From Amycolatopsis sp. NBC_01488 (GTDB lineage: Bacteria; Actinomycetota; Actinomycetes; Mycobacteriales; Pseudonocardiaceae), in assembly GCF_036227105.1 (NCBI RefSeq), contig NZ_CP109434.1, positions 3,600,001 through 3,664,000 on the forward strand: 64,000 nucleotides of DNA, given 5' to 3'. The notes below the pieces were generated by a model. The model had not been told where the DNA came from. It saw only the letters and a program-made list of their open reading frames with translations, and did not search any database. Both the position numbers and the translations under genes were made by a program. This document shows positions 25,758 through 34,500 of the stretch, piece after piece; position 1 is the first letter of the stretch, and the number at the start of each line of letters is the position of its first letter.

Positions 25758-27752
25758 TCACCAGTGGAACCCGCGCGAAAGCCGGGCGAGCGCCATCGCC
25801 GCGCGGGAGAGGTGTTTCTCGCCACGCCCGATCTTCAACTCGCCCGAACCGCCCGCCGCGGTCGAATCCGGGAAGATCCGGAAGCCCTGGTACGCGATCG
25901 CGTCGGTGAGGCCCGGCGTGAGCGTGTACGCCACCCCGATCGCCTGCCCGGCCGGGGTGCCGATGTGCTTCGGCCGCTCGACGAGTGCCTTCATCACCAT
26001 GTCCGCGGCCTGCTCCGGCGACTTCGTCGGGAACGCGTCGTAGATCTTCGTCGGGCGGATCATCGGCGTGCGCACCAGCGGCATGTGGATGGTGGTGAAC
26101 GTGATCCCGTCGCCGTGCGTCTCGGTCGCCGCGATCCGCGAGAAGTAGTCCAGCGCCGCCTTCGACGCCGCGTACGCCGAGAAGCGCGGCGCGATGCCCT
26201 GCACGCCGATCGACGACACGTTGACGATGTGCCCGAACTTCCGCTCCGACATGTGCGGCAGCACGGCGAGGATCAGCCGCACGGCGCCGAAGTAGTTGAT
26301 CGCCATCGCGCGCTCGTAGTCGTGCATCCGGTCGTAGGACAGCTTGATCGACCGGCGGATCGACCGGCCGGCGTTGTTGACCAGCATGTCGATCCGGCCG
26401 TGCTCGGCCAGCATCGCGTCGACGGCCTTGTGCACCGAGTCCTCGTCGGTGAGGTCGGCGGGGTACACCGACGCCGTGCCGCCGGCGGCGACGATCTCGT
26501 CGCGGACCTCTTCCAGTTCGTGCTGCCGGCGCGCCACCAGAAGCGGAACGCCACCGGCGGCCGCCACCTTCAACGCCGTCGCGCGGCCGATGCCCGAGGA
26601 CGCGCCGGTGATGATCACGCGGCGGCCGTCCAGCTCGCCGCGCGGGCCGTGCTTGCGCGCGCGGAACGGGTCGAGGTGCTCGCGCCAGTAGCGCCACAGC
26701 GTCGGCGCGTACTCCTCCAGCCGCGGCACCTCGACGGTGCCGGCCAGCGCCTTGCGCGCCTCGTCCGAAGAGAACACCGACGGGAACGCCATGGTCTCCA
26801 GCAGCACCGGCGGGATGCCGAACCGCTCCATGACGGCGTCGCGGGCGATGGTGACGCCCGGGATGTGCTCGGTCAGCTTCACCAGCCCGACGATCCGCTT
26901 CGAGAGGCCCTCGCCGAGCTGCACGGTGATCGTCGGCGCGCCCGCGGCCTTCGCGAAGGCGTTGTAGACCGAGACGACCGGCTGCGGCTCGGGGTTGACC
27001 AGGTGGAACGCGTGGCCGTCGAGCCCGGGCTTGACGACCAGCTCCAGCAGCGCCTTGGCGACGTAGTCGACCGGCACGATGTTGGTGTCGCCGAGGTCGG
27101 GGCCGACCAGCGGCAGCACGTCCGGCAGCCCGGCGAGCCGGTTGATGGCGGGGAAGAGGTAGTACGGGCCGTCGACCTTGTCCATTTCGCCGGTCTCCGA
27201 GTGCCCGACGACGACGGCGGGCCGGTACACCCGCCACGGCACCCGGTCCTGCTCGCGGACGATCTTCTCGGCCTCGAACTTGGTCCGGTGGTACGGCGTG
27301 ACCAGCCGCTGGCCCGCGTCGAACATCTCTTCGGTGAAGACGCCTTCGTGGTCGCCTGCGACGGCCACCGAGGACACGTGGTGCAGGCAGCCGGCGCGCA
27401 GGTCCGCGGCCAGGTCGACGACGCTGCGCGTGCCGTCCACATTGGCCTTGACGCTTTCTTCGTCGTCGGCGGTGAGGTCGTAGAGCGCGGCCAGGTGCAC
27501 GACGTGGTCGACGCTGCCGCGCAACTCGTCGCGGTCCGCTTCGGACACGCCGAGCAGCGGCTCGCCGAGGTCGCCGGTGACCAGCGTGACGCGGTCGGAG
27601 TGCGGCCACTGGTCGACGAGCGCGGCCAGCTTGGCCTTGCTCGACGCGCGGACCAGCAGCGCGACGCGGTCGTCGTCGGGGCGGGAAAGCAGCAGCCGGG
27701 TGAACTGGCGCCCGATCAGTCCGGTCGCCCCGGTCACCAAGAACGTCGCCAT
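25758..27752 (-). CDS. two-domain fatty acyl-CoA reductase-like SDR protein
   Basis: A 664-residue fusion of two NAD(P)-binding domains. Residues 1-380 form an extended SDR of the male-sterility / thioester-reductase type (FLVTGATGLIGRQ, YHRTK near residue 180). Residues 390-640 form a classical SDR (TGASSGIGRA, catalytic YAASK). The layout matches mycobacterial AcrA1-type and Marinobacter-type fatty acyl-CoA reductases, which make fatty aldehydes and alcohols from acyl-CoA, for instance for wax esters. The ATG at 27752 follows AGAGG. A palindrome with CGAGTAA half-sites lies 93 bases upstream. The substrate is inferred from family layout only. Confidence 0.85.
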   Translation of the reverse strand: MATFLVTGATGLIGRQFTRLLLSRPDDDRVALLVRASSKAKLAALVDQWPHSDRVTLVTGDLGEPLLGVSEADRDELRGSVDHVVHLAALYDLTADDEESVKANVDGTRSVVDLAADLRAGCLHHVSSVAVAGDHEGVFTEEMFDAGQRLVTPYHRTKFEAEKIVREQDRVPWRVYRPAVVVGHSETGEMDKVDGPYYLFPAINRLAGLPDVLPLVGPDLGDTNIVPVDYVAKALLELVVKPGLDGHAFHLVNPEPQPVVSVYNAFAKAAGAPTITVQLGEGLSKRIVGLVKLTEHIPGVTIARDAVMERFGIPPVLLETMAFPSVFSSDEARKALAGTVEVPRLEEYAPTLWRYWREHLDPFRARKHGPRGELDGRRVIITGASSGIGRATALKVAAAGGVPLLVARRQHELEEVRDEIVAAGGTASVYPADLTDEDSVHKAVDAMLAEHGRIDMLVNNAGRSIRRSIKLSYDRMHDYERAMAINYFGAVRLILAVLPHMSERKFGHIVNVSSIGVQGIAPRFSAYAASKAALDYFSRIAATETHGDGITFTTIHMPLVRTPMIRPTKIYDAFPTKSPEQAADMVMKALVERPKHIGTPAGQAIGVAYTLTPGLTDAIAYQGFRIFPDSTAAGGSGELKIGRGEKHLSRAAMALARLSRGFHW

Positions 27753-27837
27753 CGTCTTCACCTCTCGCGCCGCATCGCCTGACCCTGGGCATTCTGCTGC
27801 ATACGGCCGTCAGTGACCACCTCGTGACGACGTGATG

Positions 27838-27859
27838 TTACCCACGAGTAACTTACTCG
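27838..27859. promoter_or_regulatory. CGAGTAA/TTACTCG palindrome upstream of the acyl reductase gene
   Basis: CGAGTAA (27845-27851), one base, then TTACTCG (27853-27859) form a perfect inverted repeat. A further TTAC (27838-27841) precedes it, so half-sites occur in both orientations. The site overlaps the stop codon of the sortase gene and is 93 bases before the acyl reductase start, a suitable position for a TetR- or GntR-type fatty-acid regulator. The regulator is not identified. Confidence 0.5.
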
Positions 27860-29007
27860 GGGTCCGCGATGACGACGCGGTTCTCCTCGTAGCCGTCCGA
27901 CCCGCCGACCCAGCGGCCGCCGCAGGTGACCAGCACCACCCGGTGCGGGCCGGACTGGCCGAAGAGGTCGTCGGCCCGCGCGGGCAGGTCGTCCTTGTGC
28001 ACCGTGACCAGCTGGGAGACCCGGTAGCGCCAGGTCTTGCCCGCACTGTCCACAATGGTCACTTCGCCGCCGATCTCCGCCGTCCAGAGCTCCGCGAACG
28101 GCCCGGTGGCGCCCCGCCAGTTCACGTGCCCGGCGAAGACGCTCGCCCCGCCGGCGGCGTCGAGCCCGGCACCCCACCACGTCGCCTGGCCGAGGTCGTT
28201 CGGGATCGGCAGCTCGCCGCCGGGGCCGAGGGCCGTGCGCACCAGGGTGGCGGTCCCGCCGGCGGGCAGCCGCACGGTGCCCGGCTTCTGGGGCGGCGGT
28301 GGTGCCGGAGTGGACGTCTGGGCGGCCGGAGCCGCGGGCGCGATGCTCGTCGGCGGCGCCGGCGCCGGTGCGGGAGTGGAGGTGGCCGGCCGGGCCGCCG
28401 GAGCGGCAGCGCCGGCGGCGGGCAGCGCGGTGCCGGCCACGAGAGCCACGGCCGGCGAGCCGAGGGCGGACGACCCGAGCTGCACCGCGAGCACGCTCGC
28501 CACCCCGAGCGCGAACCCGGCGAGCAGCCGCCCGCGCTTCGGCTTCAGTTTCGGCTTCGGCCGAGTCCAGCCGTCGTCGCCGGTCGGCTGGTCCGGGGCC
28601 GCTGCGGCCCAGCGGCCGGCACCGCCGGTCGACCAGGGCGGCTCGGCTGCGGTCTGGCTATTCGCCGCCCAACCGAGTTCGGCTGCGGCTCGGCTGCTTG
28701 CGGCCTGACCGAGTTCGGGTTCGGCTCGGGTGCCGGTCGACCAGGGCGGTTCGGCTGCGGCTCGGCTGCTTGCCGCCCAACCGAGTTCGGCTTTGGCCCG
28801 GCCGCTTCCCGCCCGACCGAGTTCGGCCTCGGCCCGGTCGTCGGTCAACCAGGGCGGCTCCGTGCTGTCCCAGCCACCGCCTGCTCGCCGGGCATCGGCC
28901 GGGCTCGCGTCGAACCAGCCTCCCGTGCTCCGGCGGCCACTCGCGCTCGGCCGGTACAGGAGTCCGTCGTCGTCCGCCGACCAGCCGCTCGCGTTGTTGC
29001 CCGCCAT
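27853..29007 (-). CDS. class F sortase with a long repeat-bearing N-terminal tail
   Basis: A 384-residue membrane-anchored transpeptidase. About 150 N-terminal residues are presumed cytoplasmic and contain repeats of the type AELGWAASSRAAAEPPW. Then come a membrane segment (RLLAGFALGVASVLAVQLG), an Ala/Pro linker and the sortase barrel. The catalytic set is visible: His in GHVNW, Cys in LVTCGG and Arg in EENRVVIA. The start at 29007 is five bases after the stop of the SpaA-type surface protein gene, so that protein is the likely substrate or partner. The usual class F tail is much shorter, so the N-terminal extension is unusual. Confidence 0.85.
   Translation of the reverse strand: MAGNNASGWSADDDGLLYRPSASGRRSTGGWFDASPADARRAGGGWDSTEPPWLTDDRAEAELGRAGSGRAKAELGWAASSRAAAEPPWSTGTRAEPELGQAASSRAAAELGWAANSQTAAEPPWSTGGAGRWAAAAPDQPTGDDGWTRPKPKLKPKRGRLLAGFALGVASVLAVQLGSSALGSPAVALVAGTALPAAGAAAPAARPATSTPAPAPAPPTSIAPAAPAAQTSTPAPPPPQKPGTVRLPAGGTATLVRTALGPGGELPIPNDLGQATWWGAGLDAAGGASVFAGHVNWRGATGPFAELWTAEIGGEVTIVDSAGKTWRYRVSQLVTVHKDDLPARADDLFGQSGPHRVVLVTCGGRWVGGSDGYEENRVVIADPE
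28620..28840 (-). repeat. in-gene repeats encoding the sortase N-terminal tail
   Basis: Several imperfect copies of a unit of about 60 bases (containing TCGGCTGCGGCTCGGCTGCT and ACCGAGTTCGG on the plus strand) encode the cytoplasmic Ala/Trp-rich repeats of the sortase. Copy number probably varies between strains by slippage, which is inference. Confidence 0.6.
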
Positions 29008-29012
29008 GCCGG

Positions 29013-30485
29013 TTACCTGCGCGAGGCCCGCCGCGCGGCGAAGCCGGCCAGGCCGGCGCCCAGCAGCACCAGCAGGCCGAGTCCCGCCAGGCCCGGCGTC
29101 GAATAGCTCGTCTCGACGACGCCTCGCGCCTGCACGACCGGTGCGTCCCCGGCCGGGATCGCGCGCGGCACCTCGTTCGGCTTGTTCACGACGGTCAGGG
29201 TGAGCGTCTCGCCCGGCTTCACCGTGCCGCACGCCGACGGCGGGTTCTTCGGGTCGTACGCGTTCGTGTAGCCCGGCGGTGGGCCCGCTTCGACGACGCA
29301 GATGTCCTGCGGTGCCCGGAGGTTCTCGACCGTCACGCCGCCGGTCGTGCGGTCGGTGGTGACGACCGCGGGCTTGCCGTCGGCGCCCGTGAGCGGCTTG
29401 CCGTCCTGGCCGAGCGCCGCCGACGTCTTGTCCTTGCCGGTGATCCGCAGGACCGCGCCGCCGACGCCCTTGCCGGTGTTCGCGTCGGTCTTCGTCACCT
29501 TCACCTGGCCGGGCTTCGCGACGTTGACCACGCCCTGCGTGGTCAGTTCCTTCTCGCCGCCGGTGGAGACGACGCGCTGCTTCTCCGTGTCGACCGGAAC
29601 CCGCACGTACGGCCGGTCGGCCGGCGCGGACAGAGCGGCCGCGAGCTTCGGCTGGTCACCCGTCGGGGTGAGCTTCACCCGCACGACGCCGTCGGTGTCC
29701 GTCTTGAGCGTGACGTCCTTCGCCGCGGCCTGCGGGCTCGAGTTCCCGGCGGTGTCCGTGGTCGGTTCGTCGCCGAGGGTCGCGGCGGTCGCCGTCAGCT
29801 TCACCGGGACGTCCGGGACACCACGACCCTTGGCGTTCTTCACCGTGACCGTCCACTCGGCGGCCTCGCCGGGGTACTGCGGGTCCTTCGGCGTGGTCAC
29901 CGACGCGGTCCACGGGCCGCGGTTGGCTTCGGCCTCGGTGCGCAGCCGCGCCACGGCCGCCGCGGCGTCCGGGTGCTGGTCCTGCAGCTGTGCGAGGTGG
30001 AACGGCGCGTCGTAGCCGATCTTGTCGTAGGTCAGCGCCGGGTCGAGGTCCGCCGGGGTGCGCGGGGCCGCCGTCCAGGAGTGCAGCAGGTGCGCGAGCG
30101 CGGCGGCCTCGTCCGGCTTCTTCGTGTCGCCGTAGCGCAGGAGCAGGTAGGAGATGTTCGCCGCCTGGTCGGCGGGGAGCTTCGTGCCCCACTTCGTGAG
30201 CAGCTCGTCGCCGGGCCGGTACTTCTCGTCGGAGTCCGGCGCCTTGAGCTGGAAGCTCACGCAGAACACCTGCTGCCCGCCGACGATGTAGGACCCCAGC
30301 CAGTTGCCGGTCGTCGGCAGTGGCGTCATCTTCTGCGGGTCCTTGGTGCGGTAGCCGATGCCTTCCTGCTTCGCGGCGAAGGCCACGGGCGTGGCGACCG
30401 TCACGGACAGCGCGCCGAGCAGCGCCGCGGCGACCAGGCCGGTGAGCGCGCGGCGACCCGCGCGCGGGCGTGTTGACCACCTCAT
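29013..30485 (-). CDS. surface protein with Cys-bearing N-domain and SpaA-type pilin domain
   Basis: A 490-residue secreted, membrane-anchored protein. The ATG at 30485 has AAGGAG nine bases upstream. A signal peptide (RRALTGLVAAALLGALSV) precedes a domain with QQVFCVSFQLKAP, which looks like the Cys half of a thioester domain. The matching Gln (TQxA) is not visible: the aligned helix reads EAAALAHLLHSW. An Ig-like region follows, then a SpaA/CnaB-type domain (VKVTKTDANTGKGVGGAVL, CVVEAGPPPGY) and a C-terminal helix with Arg tail. No LPXTG is evident. It is co-transcribed with the class F sortase. Confidence 0.8.
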   Translation of the reverse strand: MRWSTRPRAGRRALTGLVAAALLGALSVTVATPVAFAAKQEGIGYRTKDPQKMTPLPTTGNWLGSYIVGGQQVFCVSFQLKAPDSDEKYRPGDELLTKWGTKLPADQAANISYLLLRYGDTKKPDEAAALAHLLHSWTAAPRTPADLDPALTYDKIGYDAPFHLAQLQDQHPDAAAAVARLRTEAEANRGPWTASVTTPKDPQYPGEAAEWTVTVKNAKGRGVPDVPVKLTATAATLGDEPTTDTAGNSSPQAAAKDVTLKTDTDGVVRVKLTPTGDQPKLAAALSAPADRPYVRVPVDTEKQRVVSTGGEKELTTQGVVNVAKPGQVKVTKTDANTGKGVGGAVLRITGKDKTSAALGQDGKPLTGADGKPAVVTTDRTTGGVTVENLRAPQDICVVEAGPPPGYTNAYDPKNPPSACGTVKPGETLTLTVVNKPNEVPRAIPAGDAPVVQARGVVETSYSTPGLAGLGLLVLLGAGLAGFAARRASRR

Positions 30486-30805
30486 GGTGTGTAGGCTCCT
30501 TCGTCGGACACGCGGCGACGACGACGGCGTCTCCGCAGGTCACACGATTGATCAACTCCCCGACGCGCGTACGGTGAACGACCGGGCACGCCAGGTGAGC
30601 GTCGCGCCGAAGGGGCCGGACTGTCTACCGCCCTTCGGGTGGCGGTCGCCGAACGGCCGTGATCGTGGTCGCATACCGTGTCTGTCGTGGCCGCGGGCCC
30701 GCCGTCGAGTAAAGTCGTCTTTACTCGACGGGAACCGCACGTACCCGGCGGTCGTTGAACCCGATGCAGCGTCGATCCACGAAGCAGCAGATCCAGGAGG
30801 ATCAG
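30486..30805. promoter_or_regulatory. divergent region with a perfect 13-base inverted repeat
   Basis: This 320-base gap lies between the leftward surface-protein gene and the rightward Bax inhibitor gene; I see no gene in it. CCGTCGAGTAAAG (30702-30714) and its exact complement (30719-30731) enclose four bases and include the CGAGTAA/TTACTCG half-sites also found at 27845. The element is about 75 bases before the GTG at 30806, so it may be an operator or a stable leader hairpin. Confidence 0.55.
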
Positions 30806-31639
30806 GTGCGTTCCAGTAGCAACCCGGCGTTCCGCAACCTGCCCCGCGGCGGAACCCAGACTCACGGGCAGTACGGGCCCCCGGTGGGCTTCAACCAGTC
30901 CCAGGGCGGGGTGCCCGGCTACGGCCCCGGGCGGGTCTCCGCCGGCGAGGGCGACCGGCCGATGACCGTCGACGACGTCGTCGTCAAGACCGGCATGAGC
31001 CTCGGCGTCGCGCTGCTCGTCGGGATCGTCACCGCGATCTGGGCCCAGAACACGCTCGCCGAGACCGGCAGGCTCTCCGGCGCCCTCGTCGCCGCGATGC
31101 TCGGCGGCCTCGTCGTCGGGCTCGTCATCTCGCTGGTGATCATCTTCCGCCAGAAGCCGAGCGGTCCGCTGACGCTCGTCTACTCGGCGGCCGAAGGCCT
31201 CTTCCTCGGCGCGCTGAGCGGCGTGTTCGAAATGATCTACCCGGGGATCGCGCTGCAGGCGATCATCGGCACTGCGGGCGTCTTCATCGGCATGCTGGTC
31301 GTCTACAAGACCGGCGCGGTCAAGGTGACGCCGAAGCTGACCAAGTGGATCGTCGGGGCCGTCGTCGGCGTCGCGATCCTGATGCTGTTCAACCTGATCA
31401 GCTCGTTCGCCTTCGGCTTCAACCCGCTGCGCGACGGCGGCCCGCTGGCCATCGTGTTCAGCCTCGTCTGCATCGGGATCGCGGCCTTCAGCTTCCTGCT
31501 CGACTTCGACCAGGCCGACCGGATGATCCGCGAGGGCCTGCCGTCGAAGTGGGCCTGGTACACCGCGTTCGGCCTGATGACGACGCTCGTCTGGCTGTAC
31601 CTGGAGATCCTGCGGCTGCTGTCCTATCTCCGCGATTAA
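30806..31639 (+). CDS. Bax inhibitor-1/YccA family membrane protein
   Basis: A 277-residue multi-pass membrane protein. I start it at the GTG at 30806, which has CAGGAGGAT directly upstream; the frame itself extends to an ATG at 30755. A polar N-terminus is followed by seven hydrophobic helices ending WLYLEILRLLSYLRD, including DFDQADRMIREGLPSKWAWY, typical of the actinobacterial YccA-like branch (BaxI_1). These proteins are thought to be proton-sensitive calcium leak channels; the role in this organism is unknown. A terminator follows. Confidence 0.87.
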   Translation: MRSSSNPAFRNLPRGGTQTHGQYGPPVGFNQSQGGVPGYGPGRVSAGEGDRPMTVDDVVVKTGMSLGVALLVGIVTAIWAQNTLAETGRLSGALVAAMLGGLVVGLVISLVIIFRQKPSGPLTLVYSAAEGLFLGALSGVFEMIYPGIALQAIIGTAGVFIGMLVVYKTGAVKVTPKLTKWIVGAVVGVAILMLFNLISSFAFGFNPLRDGGPLAIVFSLVCIGIAAFSFLLDFDQADRMIREGLPSKWAWYTAFGLMTTLVWLYLEILRLLSYLRD

Positions 31640-31672
31640 CCTGGCTGACCGTCCCCGAACGGCTACACAGTG

Positions 31673-31703
31673 AAGGCGCTCCGTAACCAACGGGGCGCCT
31701 TTT
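31673..31703 (+). terminator. hairpin and T run after the Bax inhibitor gene
   Basis: AAGGCGCTCCGT (31673-31684) pairs with ACGGGGCGCCTT (31690-31701), twelve pairs including one G-U, around a five-base loop. TTTT completes it. It is a standard factor-independent terminator. Confidence 0.75.
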
Positions 31704-31805
31704 CTGTGGGTAATTCATGCGTATGGGGACCCCGGTGCGGATCGTGCTCACCCTGCGTGTTTGATGTGCCGGTCGGTTCTTCATTTCACATGTGTGAGGT
31801 TCACA

Positions 31806-32561
31806 GTGAGCGTTCCCCCTCCGGCCCCCGGGGGCCAGCAGCCGGTGGGTCAGCCCGATCCCTACGGACCGCCTCCGGGCGGCCAGCCGCAGCAGTTCGG
31901 TCAGCCGGGCCACTACGGCACTCCGCCGCCGGGCACCCCGCCGCAGGGGCAGCCCGGTCCGTACGGCCCGCCCCCGGGGCAGTACCCGCCGCCGCCCGGC
32001 CAGCTCGGCTTCCCGCCCGCGCCGCCGGCTCCGCCGAAGAAGTCGAAGACACGGTGGATCCGCCTCGCGGTGTTCGCGGTCGTCCTGGTCGTCGGCGGCA
32101 CCGTGGCGTTCATCAGCTTCATGAACTCGCCGGAGAGCTCGAACGTCGGTGACTGCCTCAAGGTCACCGAGTTCACCTCGGGTGGCGACGAGCCGAGCAA
32201 GGCCGACTGCAACGACATCGGCGCGAACGTGAAGATCGCCGGCCGCCTCGACGGGAGCGCCGACCAGTGCCCCGGCGGCGGCACCGGCGACGCGGCGTAC
32301 GACACCTACACGGTCACCGGCCGCACCTCGTACAAGCTGTGCCTGATGATCAACGCGAAGCAGGGCGACTGCCTGGCGAACTTCTCGTCGCAGACCAAGG
32401 GCTACCAGAAGGTCCCGTGCAGCGACCCGACGAAGGACGCGGAGCTCGTGAAGGTCGTCACGGGGCAGGCCGACAAGAGCGTGTGCGAGGGCACGGAAGC
32501 CACTCGCGTCGCGGTCTACCCGGAGCCGGCGACGACGATGTGCGTCAAGACGAACGAATAG
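31806..32561 (+). CDS. Pro-rich single-pass membrane protein (LppU-like)
   Basis: A 251-residue protein starting at the GTG at 31806, six bases after GAGG. About 75 Pro/Gly/Gln-rich residues (GQPDPYGPPPGGQPQ) precede one membrane helix (IRLAVFAVVLVVGGTVAFIS). An extracellular domain with paired Cys residues follows (VGDCLKVTEF, KADCNDIGA, KLCLMIN, GDCLANF). This layout resembles mycobacterial LppU-type proteins but lacks the lipobox. Its function is unknown. The gene is isolated by terminators on both sides. Confidence 0.75.
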   Translation: MSVPPPAPGGQQPVGQPDPYGPPPGGQPQQFGQPGHYGTPPPGTPPQGQPGPYGPPPGQYPPPPGQLGFPPAPPAPPKKSKTRWIRLAVFAVVLVVGGTVAFISFMNSPESSNVGDCLKVTEFTSGGDEPSKADCNDIGANVKIAGRLDGSADQCPGGGTGDAAYDTYTVTGRTSYKLCLMINAKQGDCLANFSSQTKGYQKVPCSDPTKDAELVKVVTGQADKSVCEGTEATRVAVYPEPATTMCVKTNE

Positions 32562-32570
32562 CGGTTCTCT

Positions 32571-32609
32571 TCGAAGGCCCTCTCGCGTGCTTCGCGAGAG
32601 GGCCTTCGA
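32571..32609. terminator. 17-bp perfect terminator hairpin
   Basis: Arms TCGAAGGCCCTCTCGCG (32571-32587) and the exact complement (32593-32609) enclose five bases. It lies between the convergent LppU-like gene and the thiolase gene and should stop transcripts from both. Confidence 0.8.
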
Positions 32610-32633
32610 CGCGTTCGGGATGCTCGGCCTGGG

Positions 32634-33854
32634 TCAGGAGAGGCGCTCCAGGATCATTGCCATGCCCTGGCCGCCGCCGACGCACATCGTCTCCAGGCCG
32701 AACTGCTTGTCGTGGTGCTGCAGCGAGTTGATCAGCGTCGACGTGATGCGGGCGCCCGTCATGCCGAACGGGTGGCCCACCGCGATCGCGCCGCCGTTGA
32801 CGTTCAGCCGGTCCAGGTCGATGCCCAGGTCGCGGTACGACGGGATCACCTGCGCCGCGAACGCCTCGTTGATCTCCACCAGGTCGATGTCGCCGATCGA
32901 CAGGCCTGCCCGCGACAGCGCCTGCTTCGACGCCTCCACCGGCCCGTAGCCCATGATCTCCGGCGACAGACCCGTCACGCCCGTCGACACGATCCGGGCC
33001 AGCGGCGTCAGGCCCAGCTCACGCGCCTTCGTGTCGGACATGACGACCACCGCCGCCGCGCCGTCGTTGAGCGCGCAGCAGTTGCCCGCCGTCACGCGGC
33101 CGTCCGGGCGGAACACCGGCTTCAGGCCCGAAACGCCCTCGATGGTCACGCCCGCGCGCGGGCCGTCGTCCTTCGAGACGACCGTGCCGTCCGGGAGCGT
33201 GACCGGGGTGATGTCCTTGGCCCAGAAGCCGTCGGCGATGGCCTTCTCGGCCAGGTTCTGCGAGCGGACGCCGAACTCGTCCATCTCCTCGCGCGTGACG
33301 CCCTTCAGCCGCGCCAGGTTCTCCGCGGTCTGGCCCATCGCGATGTAGACGTCGGGGACGTCCCCGGACGAGCGCGGGTCGGTCCAGCTGTCGGTGCCCG
33401 ACTCGGCGGTCGCGGCGGTGCGCTTCTCGGCGTCGGCGAACAGCGGGTTGTGCGTGTCCGGCCACGAGTCCGAGCTGCCCTTGGCGAACCGCGAGACGGT
33501 CTCGACGCCGGCGGAGATGAACACGTCGCCCTCGCCGGCCTTGATCGCGTGCATGGCCATCCGGGTGGTCTGCAAGCTGGAGGAGCAGTAGCGGGTGATG
33601 GTGCAGCCGGGCAGGTGGTCGTAGCCGAGCTCGACGGCGACCGCGCGGCCCATGTTGAACCCGGACTCGCCGCCCGGCAGGCCGCAGCCCAGCATCAGGT
33701 CGTCGATGTCGGCGGGGTCGAGCTGCGGCACCTTGGCCAGTGCCGCCTGGATCATCTGCACGGTCAGGTCGTCGGGCCGCATGCCGACCAGCGAGCCCTT
33801 CCCGGCGCGGCCGATCGGCGAACGAGCGGTGGAGACGATGACGGCTTCAGGCAT
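32634..33854 (-). CDS. thiolase (acetyl-CoA acyltransferase, FadA-type)
   Basis: A 406-residue thiolase that cleaves or forms the C-C bond of 3-ketoacyl-CoA. The acyl-carrying Cys90 is in TRYCSSSLQT, the His loop is NVNGGAIAVGHPFGMTGAR and the C-terminal Cys loop is CVGGGQGMAM. The ATG at 33854 (MPEAVIVSTARSP) gives the usual family start; an in-frame extension to 33941 is not supported. It has no FadB partner next to it, so it is a stand-alone member, perhaps for beta-oxidation or acetoacetyl-CoA metabolism. Confidence 0.9.
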   Translation of the reverse strand: MPEAVIVSTARSPIGRAGKGSLVGMRPDDLTVQMIQAALAKVPQLDPADIDDLMLGCGLPGGESGFNMGRAVAVELGYDHLPGCTITRYCSSSLQTTRMAMHAIKAGEGDVFISAGVETVSRFAKGSSDSWPDTHNPLFADAEKRTAATAESGTDSWTDPRSSGDVPDVYIAMGQTAENLARLKGVTREEMDEFGVRSQNLAEKAIADGFWAKDITPVTLPDGTVVSKDDGPRAGVTIEGVSGLKPVFRPDGRVTAGNCCALNDGAAAVVVMSDTKARELGLTPLARIVSTGVTGLSPEIMGYGPVEASKQALSRAGLSIGDIDLVEINEAFAAQVIPSYRDLGIDLDRLNVNGGAIAVGHPFGMTGARITSTLINSLQHHDKQFGLETMCVGGGQGMAMILERLS

Positions 33855-33970
33855 GACGTGACACATCCTCGTATCGCGAGCTAAGCGGTTGCTCACGAGT
33901 GTGCCGTGAACCACGCTCCGGGCAAAGCCGAACGCGACCAAGGCAACAGCCGGCCGGCCGGATCACCCGG

Positions 33971-34333
33971 GTGGGGACCGAGACTCGGGTGCTGCGGACC
34001 AGGACGATCCTGCTGTGGGAGCCGGGCTGCCGCTGGTGGCGGCGGTCGCCGCGAGACGGGACCGAAGCCGACTTCACCAAGGCGACGTTCGAGGACCGCG
34101 CCGATTTCCGGAGAACCGTTTTCGGTGGCGAGCGCGACTCGTTCACCGGCGCCGTTTTCGCAGGTCCGGCCGAGTTCGGGACGAAATCCGCCGCCCGGCT
34201 CGCCGGCGCGGAGGCGGAGCGGGGCTTTTCGCGGACCTGGCCGGCGGGCCGGGAAGAATGCGCGATCGCCGATCGGCCGAACCGCGCGCAATTGACACGA
34301 AAGGACGATCCCGGGCAACCCGATAGCCGATAG
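33971..34333 (+). pseudogene. pentapeptide-repeat remnant
   Basis: A frame with GTG codons at 33971 and 33989 and no good ribosome site encodes ADFTKATFEDRADF and then FTGAVFAGPAEF. This is the A-x-F spacing of actinobacterial pentapeptide-repeat proteins, with only about eight repeat positions. The flanks are Arg/Trp-rich and unlike a finished protein. I read it as a decayed gene or a very short, odd member. The rest of the 33855-34500 gap shows no other gene. Confidence 0.35.
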
Positions 34334-34500
34334 GATCGTTTCCGGAATGGAAGACCGCCGTTTCGCGGCGGAGGTGCACCGGGAGGCACCTTCGAGACGG
34401 GACGACGGCCCAGCCGGCCGCGGCGCGCACCCGGAGACCACCCGGTCCACCGCGGCGCTGAGTGGACAACGCCACCGGTCGGCCGTTTAGGCTGGCGGTC

